In this document: one piece after another, positions 61,393 through 64,000 of the stretch
Position numbering within the stretch: the stretch's first letter is position 1
How the letters are laid out: each line of letters starts with the position of its first letter
Source of the DNA: Apostichopus japonicus
Lineage: Eukaryota > Echinodermata > Holothuroidea > Aspidochirotida > Stichopodidae
Assembly (NCBI RefSeq): GCF_037975245.1
Contig: NC_092575.1
Span: forward strand, 11,891,001-11,955,000
Length of the DNA stretch: 64,000 bases
Direction of reading: 5' to 3'
Position numbers and translations under genes: made by a program
The notes under the pieces: generated by a model
The model's database searches: none
Seen by the model: only the letters and a program-made list of their open reading frames with translations
Told to the model about the DNA's origin: nothing

Positions 61393-63127
61393 GTTAGTTC
61401 CAGGGCTGGAAAACCTTGCGAACCTTCCGAACCAGGTTCGCGGGAAATCCGCGATGCTCGCGGGAAATCCAGCCTCGCTGGAGAAAAAAAAAATCGGGGA
61501 AAAAAAACGGGTCGAAACTTAAAAAAAAAACACGAAGGAGCAAAAAAGTACATCTGTAAAAACAATAAGGAAAATTTCAGAAGAAAAGTTTCAGAAACAA
61601 AAGAAAAATGTCCAGAGAGCGTGCTGGCAATTTTAGTCACAATAGCCTATAATGAGTAATGATGTGTCCCCAACCCACTCACAAGGGCAATGTCACACGG
61701 ACACACACGGCCCAGCGCGGGAAGCTTGCTGTAATAAATCAGCCTCGCGGGAAATGTTTTGAACAATATTGCCATTCCACATTTGTTTAATACTTATATT
61801 GTATTTTAGCTAGTAAACGTTTTCTTTCGTATGAATTTGACTTCAATTCAGTGTTCCCTCTAAGGTGCCGGATTCCCTTCAACTGACTCAGTAATCCCGC
61901 AAAGAAAACATTCGTTTGCTAGAAATCCCCGCATCGTTTTCTTGCATTCGCGATAAGTTTATACTCAATGCACAACTTGACAGAGAAAAACTTGACAGAG
62001 AAAAAACTCTGAAAGATCCAGCAAAACAATTTCGAAAAATTCACGCGAAACTGGCATATCGTGCTAAATGCAACTAATGTCATGTAAACAAGGCTCTAGT
62101 ACACCCATTTAAGCAAAAAACTGTAAGACCACATCTGGTGTAAAGCTGGGGGAAAAGAAAGTATTTTCTAGAATTTCCAAAAATACGGAAAAAAATAATA
62201 TCCTACCATAGTTAAGTGCATACCAAATAGCCTAACCACCTCGTCGGTTACGGATCTCACGTAACAACAAAAACACTACTAATTGTATTTTGTGAACTTT
62301 ACGTTTTCTACAAGAACATGGAAATAATATTAAGCATTTAGTTTATAATGCCAAGTGGCCTAAAACATGTTTTATTACAAGGTTTACTTTCATAAAGATG
62401 GCCATAGCTAGTGGGGCCTCGATGTGCTGCGTGTATAGGTATTGACTGTACCTCGTGTATCATGGGGAATACTACATGAAACGTTTCTTGGAAACTTGCC
62501 AAAAATGTTAACAAACAGGTGTTAGACAGGGTTAGACAGGGGATGAGCGCGCAGTTGTTTGGTAAGTTACCTGAGAAAATTCGCAGCACATGTACAGTAT
62601 CCTACCGTGTATTTAAGTAGGGTAAACCGTACTGCAGTTGTAAACTGATGTACGCATTGTGTGTGCTATTCATTGTTAGGCAGTCTAGAAACGGGGCTTT
62701 GCCGAACGCTGTTTGTTTCATAATATCGTAAGTTCTTTAAGTTAAACTTTTTAAAGATTGTAAGACAGATTAAATGTATTTTCATTTTACAACGTAATAT
62801 AGCTACTCTAACTTGTCATTTGAAAATTTTCAACAGCTTCTTGACAATTTAAATTCAAAAATGTTGTCAGTATTTTGCATCCTCAACTGCGAATTTTTTA
62901 TCGCTAGACACGCAAAAATACCAAAATTTTCCGGGGTCTTTGCCCCCTGGACCCCCACAAGGGGTTCCACCCCTTGACCCCACCAGGGCCCTAGGGCGGG
63001 CCCCTGGACCCACACCTTTATGCTCGCACGCTACGCGTGCTCGGCGTGTTCGCTGCGCGAACACCAGCGGGAAATCGGAAGTGTGTTCGCGGGAAATTGA
63101 ACAAGGTTTTCCAACACTGGTTAGTTC
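61393..63127. mobile_element. hAT-type element with GCGGGAAAT subterminal repeats
   Basis: The element at 61401-63119 (1719 bp) begins CAGGGCTGGAAAACCTTG and ends CAAGGTTTTCCAACACTG, flanked by GTTAGTTC at 61393-61400 and 63120-63127. The motif (C/A)GCGGGAAAT recurs at about 61439, 61458, 61746, 63067 and 63089, clustered near both ends like transposase-binding repeats. No transposase frame seen; it is probably nonautonomous. Confidence 0.92.
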
Positions 63128-63274
63128 AATACACGATTGGATTGGCTGGTCTATCAAAATTTGATTTAATTGTTTGTTTTTCCCCATGTATTGTATTTGA
63201 TTAACGGCGTGCTCGAAATTTATAGAAATATCGACCACGAATGGAAAAGCCAGACAATATGTACTACAATACAC

Positions 63275-63308
63275 ATTATCTGATTGACTACAATACACAT
63301 TATGTATG

Positions 63309-63339
<31 letters not shown>

Positions 63340-63591
63340 GTATGTATGTATGTATGTATGTATGTATGTATGTATGTATGTATGTATGTATATGTGATCT
63401 TCCCGCAAGCAGGAACTCGCGAAAGAAGCCATGGAGGCTTATAGACTCGCAAGCTGACCGAAGCCAATCTCTCGGCACACATCCATTTAACGTCCATGTC
63501 GGGAAGTTGTTATTGAACAACACCCTTGCCAGACGACACACCTTGCTGTCGGCGGGGAATCGAACCGGAATCGAACCAATTATCTGATTGA
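63275..63591 (-). repeat. SINE, minus strand, with 13-bp target duplication
   Basis: The element lies at 63288-63578 between two copies of ATTATCTGATTGA (63275-63287 and 63579-63591). On the minus strand it starts with a doubled GGTTCGATTCC B-box word, then CCCGCCGACAGCAAGGTGTG, the shared 3' half and a (CATA)n tail at 63303-63391. The A-box half of the tRNA head is missing compared with 32602. Confidence 0.88.
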
Positions 63592-63593
63592 GT

Positions 63594-63830
63594 GGAGTGT
63601 TAGCTCAGTGGTTAACACCGGTGCCTTTCAATCATAAGGTCCCCGGTTCGAGTCACTCCCAGATTAATGTATGTCGTCCAGTTACAGAGTTGTTGACAAT
63701 TAACAATTCATAATCATGGACGTTAAATATGAATGTGAGAGACTGACTTCGGTCAGCTTGCGGCTTTGATAAGCCAATTAGGCTTCTTCGCGAGTTCCTG
63801 CTTGCAGGAGGATCTAAAATACATACATTA
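63594..63830 (+). repeat. tRNA-derived SINE (GGAGTGTTAGCTC head)
   Basis: The intact tRNA-like head GGAGTGTTAGCTCAGTGG ... CCCCGGTTCGAGTCACTCC can pair its ends. Then come TATGTCGTCCAGTTACAGAG, GACTGACTTCGGTCAGCTTG and TTCCTGCTTGCAGGAGGATC, with an ATACATACATT tail. It sits head to head with the SINE on its left. Confidence 0.92.
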
Positions 63831-64000
63831 ATGCAAGACGCGTCGAGCATGCTGTCGATCGCGTTGAAACCACCAATTACACAGGTGTACATGGTATCAT
63901 ACATGCAACGAACACTACATGAGGCAACCATTGGTCTTCATTATTTAACCACTAATTAGGTTAATATGGACTCACACTAAGGGCCGCTGGTCGGCTGCAG
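63831..64000. other. No feature recognised
   Basis: Short terminal stretch without recognised elements. Confidence 0.4.

Noticed and set aside
63594-63665. Functional tRNA gene (also 50234, 52010 and 47402)
   Set aside because: Each is followed by repeated SINE body sequence and a simple tail, so these are SINE heads.

Overview
This is a window of animal nuclear DNA, most likely from a marine invertebrate deuterostome such as an echinoderm. Genes are split by GT-AG introns, AT microsatellites and poly-G/poly-C runs are long and frequent, and tRNA-derived SINEs and short DNA transposons are dense. The species call is an inference from the SGLT-like and GT10 protein sequences; nothing in the window fixes it.

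Two gene loci are clear. On the + strand, 5960-19882, lie the last eight coding exons of a sodium/glucose cotransporter (SLC5/SGLT family). They join in phase into 459 residues ending in TAA, and the N-terminal exons must lie to the left of the window. On the - strand, 31105-59991, lie three two-exon alpha-1,3-fucosyltransferase-type genes (GT10 family), called here FUT-A, FUT-B and FUT-C. All three have the same architecture: exon 1 carries the membrane anchor, stem and start of the catalytic fold, and exon 2 carries the catalytic core. All are split by a phase-2 intron at the same Arg codon. FUT-B and FUT-C are recent duplicates that share upstream DNA, and a 268-bp core tract is far more alike than its surroundings, which suggests gene conversion.

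The rest is intergenic or intronic and rich in repeats. 1-4020 holds a rearranged SINE, a 54-bp minisatellite and a long complex tandem repeat. The SGLT introns hold a SINE-like element with a U2 snRNA head and perfect target duplications, a GAT expansion and an hAT-type element. 24108-26307 is a TTAA-flanked MITE split by an hAT-type insertion, and related MITEs that lack the insertion serve as natural empty sites. Seven hAT-type elements have exact 8-bp target duplications. Several SINE families share a 3' half but have different tRNA-like heads.

The two least expected signals are the U2-headed retroelement at 10973-11157 and a family of six 20-33 bp palindromes (core CAGGGAGTTG / CAACTCCCTG), four of them flanked by 7-bp direct repeats. 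Boundaries and identities were read by eye; family names of transposons are inferred from termini and target-site length.
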